This document shows, one piece after another, positions 19,791-32,325 of a stretch of DNA of 64,000 nucleotides. Positions within the stretch are counted from its first letter, which is position 1; every line of letters begins with the position of its first letter. Source of the stretch: Dama dama (taxonomy: Eukaryota; Chordata; Mammalia; Artiodactyla; Cervidae); the NCBI RefSeq assembly GCF_033118175.1, contig NC_083710.1, positions 43,555,501 through 43,619,500 on the forward strand. The letters are read 5' to 3'. Below the pieces are notes generated by a model. That model did not search any database. It saw only the letters and a list, made by a program, of their open reading frames with translations, and was not told the origin of the DNA. Position numbers and translations under genes: made by a program.

Positions 19791-22700
19791 ATCAGCAAAA
19801 TGAAAAGACTGTTCCCAGCTCACAGAACTCAAGATGTGTAAATGATAAATCAATGCAACGGACTTAAATTGGCAAATGGTTAGAGCCAAATATTAGGAAC
19901 TCAGAGTAGTAAAGAGAATAATAGTATTTGATTTGCTATCATCTTGTTTTTTCCCCCTTTATTTTTTGACTAACACAATTTTGGTTTTGTTTTCACTTGC
20001 CTTATTCCAACATGCTTTAGGTTGTTCACCTCCTAGGAGGAATGATACAATCTCTCAAATCACATAACTTCTTTTGTCCACCTTCTTTCTCTTAAATCCT
20101 GATATTCAAAGACTGTCTTATTTCTTTTGGAGTGTGAAAAACTCCCCAAACCTAGTTGGAAACTCCCAAACCAAGATATCTTAATACAGCTAACAATATC
20201 AGTCAGAGATTGCTAGAAACATAGACACACAGAATCAGAGGAAGTTGGGTGAAATAGTTAAATTGCATTTACTCATATAAATTTCTGTTAATTATATCTC
20301 TTATATTAAAAAGTATATCTCTTGTTCAAAAGGAGATTCTGATTAAGTTAGCTACAATTTCCAAAAATCAACACACGAGTTTCCCAGCTTCTTCAAAAGT
20401 TTATCTGATAGAAGAGGAGGGGGAGGAGAAAAGATTAACAAAACCAGAGGAAAAATGAAATGCTAAGCATTCCCACTCTTATATGTGAAAAGGGTAAATT
20501 ATTGTTGAATTCAACTTGACCGAAAAAAAAAAAAAAAATCCTCTTGGGAATGAGGCTTAGTCAAGCAACTTAAAAACAGATGCATGAGTAGTCACTGCTG
20601 TTTTCTCACTCTAAACTGAAGTGACTGAAATAAGGCTAATGATATGGATAAAAGGAAACATTCTTTGCTCTACTCCCCTTAAATAGTCAAGGAGACACTT
20701 AAAACCATTATGTTCAAGGTGTGGAAAATAAGAGGTTAATTTAACATTCTGTGCTCTATTGAATCCAATATATATACTTTCCCTAAAGCAACAACAAATT
20801 CACCTCAGAAATGCAATGAAGGCATCAAACCTATTGTATTAAACTTACTGTGCCAACCCATTATTAATGTTACCTCTCAGGTAGTTCATATTTCCATAAG
20901 AGCTGGGCCAAGTATTATTTACAAATTTATATTATCATGTTTTACAATTTCTATTTCAAAAAAGAAATAAATTTATGTAACAGCGAAGGGTGAACTTTGA
21001 GGATATGCTCTGAAAACAGGGCCAAACTTAGAAGGAAAAAAAAACGAAAAAAGTGACTTGCCAAATTTGTAAAGAATTCATGATACTGACACTAATTGAT
21101 GGTAAATTTGACAGGTTAGAGATAAGTAAGCTGTCTCTCTTGAGCAGCAATTTTGTAGATCCGTTTTTCTGTATTCCTTTCCACGCCAATCACTGAAAAT
21201 GCCCGTTAACGGGCCCCACTGAATTGAGCCATTGAAGGCGAGAGTAGGGAATTAATTGTGTTCTCTTGCATCTTTTCCTATTGCCAAAGAAAAGCCCTAT
21301 TGTCCTCCTTGAAGGATTCCCTTTCAGCCTTAAGGATCACTGCCAACTTCACTGAGAAAGTCAAACAGCATATCCAAGTGGAAGTGAGGGGTTCACATCT
21401 AGCTTTGTTCTTGGGGGAGGGGAGCTTGATGGGTTCTAAACACAAGCATCTCAGAGCATCACATTTTCAGTTTATTTTGAAAGTGGCTTTAAGAAAAATA
21501 AGAAACAGAGAAGTAAGAGTAAGAAAGGAAAAAGAATAAAGTACAAATTTATAGCCTGAAAAAAAGTTACACTGAATGCTATTTATAATGTTGTCTATGT
21601 ATGTATGCTATGAAATTGCACTTGTTAAATGCATCTGAGTCTCTGAACCACAGAGAGCAATCTTATTTGAAGTAATAATATAAATGTCCACTTTCACAGA
21701 TGAATGGCTACATTAGATTTTTTTTAAAGCACTTTCCTTAATGTGACCTAATTAAGGGTGTAAATTAAAAAGGATTTTGAGCTATAAAAGCATCAGCTCT
21801 CAAATATAACTTATTTGAGGATTTGAAGATAGACCACATAAAATGCAAGAACTGTTCAATGACTCCCCAAAGAAAAGGACACGCTTGTATATTTCCAGGT
21901 GGAACATGGGTAAGTTGACTAGGTGAACAAGGTTAGAATATGTGAAATTTTAAGAAAAGCACATCATTCCATAAAGGAAAAATGACATTATCTTTTCAAC
22001 AGTGCTTGTCTGAACTCAGTAAAATTTACCTACCTAGCTGACCGTTAAGAGTTCATATAGACAATGTTAAATAACTTTAAGATAGGAAATACCTACTTTC
22101 TCTTTATGGATTTTATGTTGCAAAACCTTCTGCTGTGCATATTGGCAACAAAATTCACTTATTACTACTGAACAGATAGAATGGTATATTCACTAGGTTA
22201 AATGTCTTTATAGGTCTTTGTACTTGTACCAGGATTGGGAGAGAACTAGCCTATAATTTTGCTAACTGTTCTAGCTGGATTTCATTTTCTTATGCTTTCT
22301 GCAACAAGAACATATTGTTATTTTTTTAGAAGTCTCACCAAATAACCCTACTGGAAACTTCTAAAAACATTGGCAATGTATACTAAAAAACTATTAAATG
22401 AATAAGCCAACAGTTTTATTTGATGATAAATTTAACTGTATGATACAACTGCCACGTGGTTTGTTTATCTGTGCTTCATTAAAGTGATCTCCCAGCATTT
22501 CCTCTGGTCGGTGAAAGACCTATTCTAAACATGACTTCCTGAAAGCCAAGTAAGGTGAAACATACACACACACCTTTAAATTAACTTTCCCAGTGGTCAT
22601 AGCTTCTTGAAAAGCAAAAAGCCATAGAGTACAATATGATCAACTGAAGACTGGCCTGAACTCAGAATCAAAATTTAATCAAGCTCCCAAATATTTATAT

Positions 22701-23275
22701 CTTTGGCATTGCAGCACCTTCACACTGAAACCTATTTATCCTAAATACCTTTTCATAACAAGTAATTTTCTGGATGTCACCACAGTTTACCAGGGTCAGC
22801 ATCCAAATGTAGAACAAGTAATTTATTTGAATTAGTTTATTTGGTCAGAGAAAAGCTATATGACCTGGCATGAATCATATGATTATTAATTTAGTTGTGC
22901 TTGGGATCTAAAACATCTCTGCAATAGCAGGTGGTTTATAACAGTGAATTAAAGCACAAACAGTTAAGATCATGTTTAGAATATATCAAGTAAGAAACAG
23001 AATGTCCTTTTGCAAGGCTGTAGAGAATGGAAAAATAAAAGGCTACATCCTAAAATCCCTTATGGACTTAAAATCTTATGAGGTTTAGAGGTTTGCTTTT
23101 GTTTTCTCTTTTCCCTTTTTGGGTTTGTTGATTTTTGTTGTTATTATTATTATTTTTGGTGTAATTATTATCATCATTTAATCAAATGGACTTAGAATTC
23201 CCAGACCTTAACCTGGAATAACCTGCCGTTTTATTTTCTTTAAGCAGTCATTTATGAGAGCTTATACTTGTTCTG
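19791..23275. other. Repeat-poor unique DNA
   Basis: About 3.5 kb in which I recognise no interspersed repeat. It holds an A16 run (20523-20538), a 14-bp perfect palindrome at 21201-21214 and a T/A-rich (ATT)n-like stretch near 23140-23160. The 93-codon frame at 21258-21539 opens at GTG and shows no domain. Confidence 0.5.
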
Positions 23276-24700
23276 GTCAGTCACCCAGAGTCAGACATTC
23301 TGGAGTGGGAAGTCAACTGGGAAGTCAAGTGGGCACTGCTGTTAATAAAACTAGTGGATGCAATGGAATTCCAGTAGAGCTTTTCAAAACCCTAAAGGAT
23401 GATGCCATCAAGGTGTTGCATTCAATATATCAGCAAATCTGGAAGACCCAGCAGAGGCCACAGGACTGGAAAAGGTCAATCCTCATCCCAATTCCCAAGA
23501 AGGGTAGTACTAAAGAATGTCCTAACCATTGGACAATTGCACTCATCTCCCATGCTAGTAAGGTCATGCTTAAAATCTTGCATGTTAGGTTTTGACTTTA
23601 TGCAAACCAAGAACTTCCAGATGTCCAAACTGGGTTTAGAAAAACAAGAGGAACCAGAGATCAAATTGCTAATATTCACTGGATCATAGAGAAAGCAGGA
23701 GAAATCCAGAAAAAACATCTACCTCTGTTTCATCAACTATGCTAAAGCCTTTGTGTAGATCATAACAAACTGTGGAAAACTCTTAAAGAGATGGGAATAC
23801 CAGACCATTTTACCATTTTCTCCTGAGAAACCTGTATTTGGGTTAAGAAGCAATAGTTAAGAACCCTGTTTGGAACAACTGATTGAGAAAGGAGTATGAC
23901 AGGGACACCCACCCTATACACTGAGCACATCATGAGAAATGCTAGGTCAGATGAGTTACAGGCTGGAATAAGATAGACAGGAGAAACATCAACAACCTCA
24001 GATATACGGATGATACCAGTCTAATGGCAGAAAGCAAAGAGGAACCAAAGAACCTCTTGAGGGTGAAGGAGTAGAGTGAAAGAACTGGCTTAAGGCTAAA
24101 TATTAAGAAAAGCTAAGATCATGGCATCTGGCCCCATTACTGCATGGCAGATAGAAGGGTAAAAGGTGGAAGTAGTGACAGATTTCCTCTTCTTGGGCTC
24201 TCAAATCACTGTGGATGGTGACTGCAGCCATGAAATCAGAAGACGATTGCTTCCTGGCAGGAAATCTATGACAAGCTTAGACAGTGTGTTGAAAAGCAAA
24301 CATTACTCTGCAGACAAAGGTCAGTATAGTCAAGGCTACATCTTCCCAGTGGTCACGTAGATTGTGAGATCTGGACTGTTCAGAAGGCAGAATGCCAAAG
24401 AATGAATGCCTTTGAACTGTGGTGCTGGAGAAGACTCCTGAAAGTTCCCTGGACAGCAAAGAGATCAAACCAGTCAATCTTTAGGGAAATCAACCCTGAA
24501 TATTCATTGGGAGGACCAGAACTGAAGTTGAAGCTCCAGTATTTTGGTCATCTAATGAGAACAGCTGACTCATTGGAAAAGTCCCTGCTGAGGGCAGGAG
24601 AAGAGGGACATCAAAGGATGAGATGGCTAGATGTTATCCCTGATGCAACACACGTGAACTTGGGCATATCTTCAGGAGATGGTGAGGGACAGGGAGGTCT
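23276..24700 (+). pseudogene. BovB ORF2 RT pseudogene, heavily decayed
   Basis: Readable pieces in order: GCNGIPVELFKTLKDDA and WKRSILIPIPKKG (frame 23254-23595), then RT palm sequence with frame breaks near 23590, 23745 and 23810. The catalytic box is at 24003-24014 and reads YTDD, so both aspartates are kept. DGDCSHEIRRRLLPGRK follows in the frame 24166-24360, and ELWCWRRLLKVPW at 24402-24773. The RT palm is spread over several frames, so no functional protein is possible. It was once the polymerase part of ORF2. The endonuclease is absent through 5' truncation. Confidence 0.85.
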
Positions 24701-24760
24701 GGCATGCTGCAGTCCACAGGGTTGCAAAGAGCTGGACACAACTGGGCAACTGAACAACAA
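23276..24760 (+). mobile_element. Old BovB LINE copy, 5'-truncated
   Basis: It covers the RT to the 3' end of BovB, beginning in the segment before ASGGDGIPVELF and ending with GCAACTGAACAACAA, a different tail from the CTGAACTGAACTGA type seen at 5345 and 12169. Divergence is clearly higher than in the copy at 4257-5345, with many indels. No TSD was recognised. Confidence 0.88.
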
Positions 24761-25448
24761 ATACTTATTCTGATCATCACAGCACCTTCCACCTCTTCCT
24801 GCACACTATCATTGCATGAGTAAGAAAGGAAAGATCACACATTTCCATGTCAATCTTATTTCTTTTAAAAAATGAAATAGGACTATTAAAATGTCTTTCA
24901 AACAGATATTTAGATTAGTCTGTGCTGCCTAATGTAAGATAGATAAATGAATAATGTACTGCTCAGCAACAAACTAGCATGGAAAAGAGTCATGGAACAA
25001 AATTCATAGTGGAGAAGACAAAAATCTGTGTAATCAAGTGTGGAGACTTACATAGGGAAATTTCACAAATTCATTCTTTTCTTCTGGATAGAACTTAGAC
25101 TTAAGCATCAATTGGCAAAAAAATGTAATCTAACCCAAGAGACAGAAACTTACATTTTTAAAAAGAAATCTACATGTTTTAGAAATGCATGAGCAATAGT
25201 TTGCAATGGTTCTTAAGCAACTAGAAGAGAGTATGGATCAGGGAGCCAGATAAGTATCTTGAGGACCTCAAAGAGTGGTGCAAGTTGGTTAGAAAGATAC
25301 TGGGACATGTAGTCATGAGTAGGTTGGGCAAGGAACACTGTGTGGCTTTTAGATCTTCTATGGTCTGTTTATATTTTTCCAGAAAATATGTAAATACATG
25401 CAGAAAAGGATTACATATTCATCTTCCTCTAAAATTTTAACTATGTGT
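24761..25448. other. Unique DNA without recognised feature
   Basis: No gene or repeat was recognised between the two BovB insertions. Confidence 0.5.
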
Positions 25449-25458
25449 ACCACTTCTT

Positions 25459-25710
25459 GAAACTCCAGTACTTTGGCCACCTCATGCGAAGAGTTGACTT
25501 ATTGGAAAAGATCTTGATGCTGGGAGGGGTTGGGGGCAGGAGGAGAAGGGGACGACAGAGGGTGAGATGGCTGAATCACATCACCGACTCGATGGACATG
25601 GTTTGGGTAGACTCTGGGAGTTGGTGATGGACAGGGAGGCCTGGCGTGCTGCGATTCATGGGGTCGCAAAGAGTCGGACACGACTGAGTGACTGAACTCA
25701 ACTGAACTAA
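25459..25710 (+). mobile_element. Young BovB 3' end with perfect 10-bp TSD
   Basis: The last 252 bp of BovB, with few decayed CpGs (GGTCGCAAAGAGTCGGACAC intact). It is flanked by ACCACTTCTT at 25449-25458 and 25711-25720. It encodes only the final residues of ORF2 (LQYFGHLMRR...), so the 60-codon frames on both strands are fragments. Confidence 0.95.
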
Positions 25711-26943
25711 ACCACTTCTTTAATACTCAAATACCATTCCTAAAAGCAGAAAATATATTTAAATATATGAGAATTTTTAGAATGATTTCTCTTCTTTTCC
25801 CAAGCCTATATTATGTACACAGTGTGTGATTAAAAGTCTTCAAAAATCTACTGTTTATCATGCCTATGATTTAAGAAATAATAAGTGTCCATACAAATGC
25901 CCCGAAGAAAGCCGATAGTGCATCCAGAAAAGGCATTTATATTTATGTTAATGTTCTTAGTCTGAGTCTATTGCAATTATATAATTATATATTGCAATTA
26001 TATAATATATATAATTATATAATGCACTAATATATATAATAGTACCTTTAGATTTTTCTCTGTACACAGAACACCCCTGTGGACCCAGGTATTTTCTGTT
26101 ATGGATGTGAGCCTTCACTAGTCTCACTCAGGGCTAATACTTGGAATAAGGATTATAATTGAGTGATTTTATTCCTTTTTATGCCACCCAACAACTTGGT
26201 TTCCCTACCCAATTCTTCCTTTACTTCTCCCCTTTTCTCCTTTAATCTTTGTATTAACACCACTCAATCTTTAAAATCCAGTTTAAAGTATGACTTCCAA
26301 TGTAATTATCTTTAACTTTTTCCTGGCACAGCAAACTCAATGGCTTTCTCCTTATTGCTTACACAATTCTTTACACATAGTTTAATTACATTATATCAGT
26401 GTTTAGTCACAGGAATATTTGGAACAATATGATTGTACCACTATTTTCATGATTGAATCCTCAGTGTTACATATTAAGCCATCTTTAAAAACTAGCAGAA
26501 ACAAATTAATGATGCTTTTTTATTTACCATTTATGTGATATTTTGAAGTCTTCAATTTATAGTACTTTCTTTTATATCATGACACAAAAAATATAGACTT
26601 TGAAAAAGAAATCAGCATATATTCTTAAGTAGCTGAATAAAAAATCTTATTTGAGTTTATTAGTTAGACCAATGGGCGTAAAGCCATTGCATTGAAAAGG
26701 AACACTCCATTGTTAAAAAAATTTATCTATTTATTAATCTATTTAATAACTACTGACTTCCTACCTTAGACTATGCTAGATTCTGAAGTTACCAATTAAT
26801 GACAAAGTTAGTCTCTCAAACAACTTGTATTGAGCAGTGGGACAGAGAAAGCTATTATAAAATAATCTTCATTTCTTTCAGAGTACTCCTTCCATGAATA
26901 TTTGTTTTTTAAATTTGGAAATTGTTATAAAACACAAATCATT
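25711..26943. other. AT-rich DNA with one TA-rich tract
   Basis: A tract of overlapping ATTATATAATTATATA units lies at 25973-26041 and contains an imperfect direct duplication of TGCAATTATATAAT. A MIR/L2-like trace may lie at about 26735-26850 but is too decayed to call. No gene was seen. Confidence 0.5.
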
Positions 26944-27437
26944 TGTAGTGGTGTGGAGGAACCTAGGGTCTGTCATACCAAATGAAGTAAGTCAGAAAGT
27001 GAAAAACAAGTACTGTATATTAACATGTACATATGGAATCTAGAAAAAGGGTACTGACAAACCTATTCTCAGGGCACAAATTGAGATGAAGGCATAAACA
27101 GATTTGCGGACATGATATGGTTGGGGGAAGGAGAGAGAGGATGAATGGGGAGAGTACCACTGACATATATACACCACCATTTTACAATAGATAGCTAGCT
27201 GGAAGCTGCTGCATAGCACGGGGATCTCAGCTCAGTGTTCTGTGATGACCTAGAGGAGTGGGATAGGGAGTGGGAGGGAGGCTAAGAGGAAGAGACACAT
27301 GTATACATGTGGCTGATTCACTTGCGGTACGGCAGAATCTAACACAACTTTGTAAAGCACTGATATCCCAATTTTTAAAAAAAGATCTCCAGAATTTATG
27401 TCAATCACACTTCAATAAAATGAATAAAAAATAAGAA
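26944..27437 (+). mobile_element. L1 3' end, sense, 5'-truncated
   Basis: It has the artiodactyl L1 terminal region: GTAAGTCAGAAAGTGAAAAA, GGAATCTAGAAAAAGGGTAC, AATAGATAGCTAGCTGGAAG, TGATGACCTAGAGGAGTGGG and GGCTGATTCACTT. It ends in an A-rich tail with AATAAAA near 27414-27434. No ORF2 catalytic part is included. Confidence 0.85.
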
Positions 27438-28111
27438 TCATTGTATATGATGAAACTTAAAAATATAATTTATCTTGGCCCTAAGGGTAGTCTGGGACAA
27501 ACAGACTCTTATTTCTGCTTCTCCTGGAGGCTTCAACTATTTGTCCCACAAGCAGACAATGAGCAAGATCTGTCATTTTAGAATGCATTGAACCTGCAGC
27601 TCCCATGAGTTACTGTGTTGAGACTGGGGAAATCTGCTCTGTGTTCTGTGAGAGAATTACAACATATTGCCGCCTGAAGCAATGTTAACTTTTAATGTCT
27701 TTGTTGTCGTATCTTAAGCTTTTTTTTCCTCCCATCATACGGAATAATTACTTTTCTCTGCCCTTTCCCACATTACTTTGTATTGCACTCTCTAATCTTT
27801 TCTACATATTATCAGCAATCTCAAGAGAATGCTGCTTAAACTTATACCCCTTTCAGAGTTTTCAGTTAGGAAGAGTACTTGTGTTACAATGATGAATACA
27901 ATCTTCTTGATGTAAGATCATTTGAACATTTCTGTCTGTAAGAAAACTCCTCTGTTTTAAGTGAAAAGTGGTCTGGACTTGAAAGTACAAAAGACTTGGA
28001 CTCTCTGGGCCCTGCCATTAAATAAATGAATGCCATCTTTAGAGCCCATATCATTGCCCTGGGCTTCAATTTCCTCACCTACTTCTGGATTAATACTTTG
28101 CTTTGCTCAGG
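27438..28111. other. Unique DNA without recognised feature
   Basis: No gene or repeat was recognised. Small open frames on both strands have no family resemblance. Confidence 0.5.
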
Positions 28112-28372
28112 TTTTTTTTTTTTTTTTTTTAATATTTTTAATTGGAGAATAATTGCTTTATATATTGTATTGGTTTCTGCCACACAACAACATGTATCAG
28201 CCATAAATATATGTATGTCCCCTCCCTCTTGAATCTCTCTCCCACCCCCACCCCCCCATCCCACCCCTCTAGTTTGTCCAAGAGAGCACCTGGGTGAGCT
28301 CCCTGTCTTATTCAGCAGTTTCCCACTAGCCATCTATTTTGCATATGTAATGTATATGTTTCAATGCTAGTT
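28112..28372 (-). mobile_element. L1 3' end, antisense, 5'-truncated
   Basis: T19 at 28112-28130 is the antisense poly(A). It is followed by TTTTTAATTGGAGAATAATT, TTGGTTTCTGCCACACAAC, a C-rich stretch (CCACCCCCACCCCCC) and GTATATGTTTCAATGCTAG. The same region of L1 appears in another subfamily version at 3755-4030. Confidence 0.85.
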
Positions 28373-28605
28373 TTTTAATGCTACAGTTTATCATAATGAA
28401 TACACTCTAAACATTTTGTCTTAAAAAAGAACTTGCATGTTTCTTAAGATGGCCAAGTTGAATTTACTGACAAGGCCTCTCTCAATGTCTATTACTTGGT
28501 CTGGATTCCTAATGTGTTTTCTTTTTGTTCTTTCTTATTTATGAATAACCGAATTACATATGTGATGACCTTAACTGCAATTAAAAAATTAGTGAAAAAA
28601 TGAGT

Positions 28606-28806
28606 GAAAGTGTTAATTGCTCAATCGTGTCCAACTCTTTACAACCCCATGGACTGTAGCCCACCTGGCTCCTCTGTCCAGGGAATTCTCCAAGCAAGAA
28701 TACTGAAGTGGGTATCCATTTCCTCCTCTAGGGGATCTTCCCAACCCAAGGATCAAATCCAGGTCTCCTGCATTGCAGGCAGTTTCAACTGAGCCACCAG
28801 GGAAGC
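28606..28806 (-). mobile_element. Bov-tA SINE, antisense
   Basis: On the minus strand it runs from the tRNA-like head (plus end: AACTGAGCCACCAGGGAAGC) to the BovB-like tail (plus start: TTGCTCAATCGTGTCCAACT). TSD not resolved. Confidence 0.9.
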
Positions 28807-28974
28807 ATCTACATAAATAACATACGGTACTCAATTGTAAGCACAAAACATTTTCTTACATGGCAGAGATGCTTGTGAAAAGACCTCAATATTCTTAAAT
28901 GTTTTTTCATTTCCATGGTATGTTCTACATATTTTCTACATTATTTCTATCAATAACCTCATGAGTAAAAAGTT

Positions 28975-29030
28975 ATCACCATTTTACAAATGAGAAAGCT
29001 GAGGTTCAGGGTGAAATTAATAGTTAGGAA
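28975..29030 (+). mobile_element. MIR core fragment
   Basis: CACCATTTTACAAATGAGAA followed by AGCTGAGGTTCAGGGTGAAA is the highly recognisable MIR segment. Only about 55 bp can be supported. Confidence 0.6.
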
Positions 29031-29914
29031 GCAAAGATCCTGTTTAACGTAATGTGATTGTACCACACCAGAAAATTTCCCAGGAGATCAGGCAAATAAT
29101 ATTGCTTTTAATGTGTAACTTAGGTCATCCATGAAATTAATGTGATTCTTTCTGAGAAACAGTTCTGTCATTACACTTTTAGTGACACAAACATTGAAAA
29201 ATACTACTCAATACAGCTAGTCAAAATTAGTAGGCAAATTCCCTAATTTTACTTTTGGCTTTATCAATGGTTCATTCCTTCCTTCATTTATGTATTAATA
29301 TGCTTTCAAATTAGCTTGATTCTTCTCTTCAAATTTAGAAGGATAAAATCTATTTACTTTTACAAACATATTGCAGTAAAGGGCTCTTTATATCCTTCCC
29401 TGATTCACAAAAGATAAGTTTCTAGGTCAGAAAGCAAATAAATAAACTAGCATGGTTTGCTACTTTCAGATGGACATATATGGCAGCATATTTCCTGCCA
29501 ATGCTGACAGATGTAACCACCCAGAACTCCTTCCTTTCCTCTCTTCACCTGGCCCCAGTAAGAGCAAATCAAGACCTCTCTGTGCTTCAACATATCACCT
29601 CTTGTCACATGTCTAAGGTGAAGAATGATGCTCGTCATCCTCTATAAACATTCACTTGTTAGGAGAGAAGAGCTTTCAGTAGTTATGTTTTTTACTCCTT
29701 ATTTTTCATACTAGCCAAAGCTTTACTTTGAATCTTTTTTTTCAGATATATATCTTTCTACAGCAATTTTATGACACCCATCATTGGTTGGTATCACTTT
29801 TAAATTATGAAAGTATGACAAGGACAGAATTTATGCCTATAATTAAACTTAATATCGGTCATCTCTTTCTTGTTTAACCTAAGGAAAATGCAAGGTATTA
29901 AGGAACCAACTTGC
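29031..29914. other. Unique DNA without recognised feature
   Basis: No gene or repeat was recognised. A 63-codon minus frame at 29447-29638 has no family resemblance. Confidence 0.5.
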
Positions 29915-29925
29915 TCTGAATACTT

Positions 29926-30117
29926 GCATGCATGCTAAGTCACTTCAGTCGTGTCTGACTCTTTGTGACCCCATGGACTGCAGCCCACAGGCTCCTCTGT
30001 CCATGGGATTCTCTAGGCAAGAATACTGGAATGGGTTGCCATGCCCTTTTCCAGGAGATCTTCCTGACCCAGGGACTGAACCTGTGTCTCCTGTAGCTCC
30101 TGCGTCGCAGGCAGATT
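29926..30117 (-). mobile_element. Bov-tA SINE, antisense, perfect 11-bp TSD
   Basis: Antisense Bov-tA body (CACTTCAGTCGTGTCTGACT, GCAAGAATACTGGAATGG, CTTCCTGACCCAGGGACTGA), lacking the outermost tRNA-like head. TCTGAATACTT is repeated at 29915-29925 and 30118-30128. Confidence 0.93.
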
Positions 30118-30540
30118 TCTGAATACTTAGAAGAAATTAAAAGTTTGTGAGAAGTGGTGAAGAGAAAAAAATTAAATAAGTTAATTGAGTTCCATACCTT
30201 TTTTCATAAAACACCTAGTCACTATAGTTATTTCCATGTATGTTGTATATGTGTTGTATATTATTGTTCAAAATTAGTTCAGATTAATTAACTAGACAGC
30301 ATTAAAGAATCAGCCCAAACAATATCCTAATTTCCAAAATATGAGTCATCTGAGGAGTTAAAGGAAAAAGTAACAGAATGCTTGCTACCATGCCTGACTG
30401 AATATGGGTCTTTAGTTGTAATTTGCACAATTATTCCAAATTATTTTTTGAGTCATTTTTGTTTTTAAATACTAAATAATAGTGAATCCATATTCTCAAG
30501 AGGGTAAAATGCATGTATTTCATAACCACTAAGTATGGTG

Positions 30541-30738
30541 GCTTCCCTGGTGGCTTAGTGAAGAATCTGCCTGCAATGCAGTAGACCCAGGTTCAATCCC
30601 TGGGTCAAGAAGTTACCCTAGAGAAAGAAATAGCAAACTACTCCAGTATTCTTGCCTGGAGAATTCCGTGGACAGAGGAGCCTGACGAGCTATAGTTCAT
30701 GAGGTGTCAGAGTCAGACACTAATGAATGCCTAACACT
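30541..30738 (+). mobile_element. Bov-tA SINE
   Basis: Head GCTTCCCTGGTGGCTTAGTG, B-box-like GGTTCAATCCC, body CTCCAGTATTCTTGCCTGG, and a decayed BovB-like tail (GTCAGAGTCAGACACTAATG). TSD not resolved. Confidence 0.9.
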
Positions 30739-31709
30739 TTCACTTTCTAACGTCATCAAAGCAACGGCATCTGCTACCCCTGGAGACAAGGAAGATAAAC
30801 TGAGTTTAAGTATGTTCAGGTCTTTGCTCTTCATGACATATAATTACAACATAGGAAATCTCTAAAGTCAACTGGATAAATGACTAGAGAAGGCATCTCA
30901 AATGTAACAGACATATATATTCATCTGAAGACTTTAATATACACTTACTGGATACCCAACATGTCTAAGGAATATGATAGGTATAATGAAAAATGAGTGT
31001 ATAAATAACCTGTTTTCTTTCCTCCAGCATCTTTCAATCTTGTAAAGTAGAAAAGGATGTTAAAAATTAATTTTGTAACAAGATAGAAGATCCTACGGGG
31101 CTTCTTAATCAGTTCTTAGCTGTAAAACAATAAACATATTGTTGGCCACCCAGTATTAATTTATGACAAACCCAAAACATTTTTCAAGCTACATTATTCT
31201 TTATTAAATTTAATAACCTAACATCTACTAGTGTATCACCCCTACCTTTCTTGTGCTATTATTTGTTGATATAGATCATTGACCTCAGCTGCAGTAATTC
31301 TTTCTGGTTTTGATTAAATTTTTGGAGGAGGACCAAAAGGAGTCTTTGTTTGAAATACACAGTGAATTAGAAGAAGTGGGAATAGAAAACACATTTTGGA
31401 TTCTTTCTGATTTTACATCTTTTCCTCCTAAGGTCATTTCTGTATAGCGTAGATTTCAGTCGTCCTGGCAGAGTAATAACTGTTAAGGAAGTTCTATCCC
31501 TGTGGGATGAGAACCATTTCACTCATGTTAAGCAAGAGATTTCTGTGCATACACCTTCTGTGGGTTGCATTCATGTTGATGGCATGAATGTATTCCATTT
31601 CAGCTGATTGAATTTTACTAATTTAGATAGTCCCAGGATCCAGATGGGTCCTGGTAAAACTCCCTAAATTAACATTTTAGGAAAGTGACTTGTTCACGTC
31701 AATATGTCT
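30739..31709. other. Unique DNA without recognised feature
   Basis: No gene or firm repeat was recognised. Confidence 0.5.
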
Positions 31710-32036
31710 ATGTGCTTAGTCGCTCAGTCGTGTCCAACTCTTTGTGACCCCATGCACTGTACCCCACCAGGCTCCTTTGTCCATGGGGATTCTGAAGGCA
31801 AGAATGCTGGAGTGGGTTGCCATGCCCTCCTCCAGGGGATCTTCCAAATCCAAGGATCAAACCCAAATTTCCCACATTGCAGGCAGATTCTCTACCTTCT
31901 GAGCCAACAGGGAAGCCTAAGAATACTGGAGTGGGTAGACTCTCCCTTCTGCAGGAGATATTCCTGACCCAGGAATCTAACTCGGGTCTCCTGTACTGAA
32001 GATGGATTCTCTGCCAGCTGAGCTACCAGGGAATCC
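31710..32036 (-). mobile_element. Bov-tA dimer, antisense
   Basis: A complete antisense Bov-tA (31710-31918, ending GAGCCAACAGGGAAGCC) is followed without a gap by a second, partial head unit (31919-32036, ending GAGCTACCAGGGAATCC). The second unit lacks the BovB-like tail on its inner side, as expected for a head-duplicated Bov-tA subtype. Confidence 0.87.
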
Positions 32037-32109
32037 TGGTAGTATAGCCAATGTCATTTCAGTATAGCCAACGACAAGCCTGAAACTAGAAATCAGATTA
32101 TATAGAAGT

Positions 32110-32325
32110 GAATGGGTGTTAGACTTGGAGTCAGTGCAGAGTGCAAACCCTGCTTCTGAAACTCACAAAGCCTCTGACTTTGGGCAAGTCTTTGAGCCAT
32201 AGGTCCTCATCTACAAAACCAGGGATTCTCAGAGAGTTGTGGGAATGTAGTGGAGTAAGGGCTGTGCAGTGTCTGTGTCTGATGCAGGCTAGACACTCAT
32301 AAAGTGTTCACCCCTTATTCTTTTC
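32110..32325 (-). mobile_element. MIR SINE, antisense, near full length
   Basis: The order is TGTTAGACTTGGAGTCAGTG, AACCCTGCTTCTG, TGACTTTGGGCAAGTC, GTCCTCATCTACAAAACCAG, and near the end GTAGTGGAG and CTAGACACTCATAAAGTGTT. All match the antisense MIR layout. Confidence 0.72.

Noticed and set aside
21258..21539. 93-codon frame as a possible small gene
   Set aside because: It opens at GTG, shows no domain and has no supporting signals. Only the region, not the frame, may be of interest.
26735..26850. Possible MIR/L2 relic
   Set aside because: The resemblance is too scattered to set boundaries or a family; left as unique DNA.
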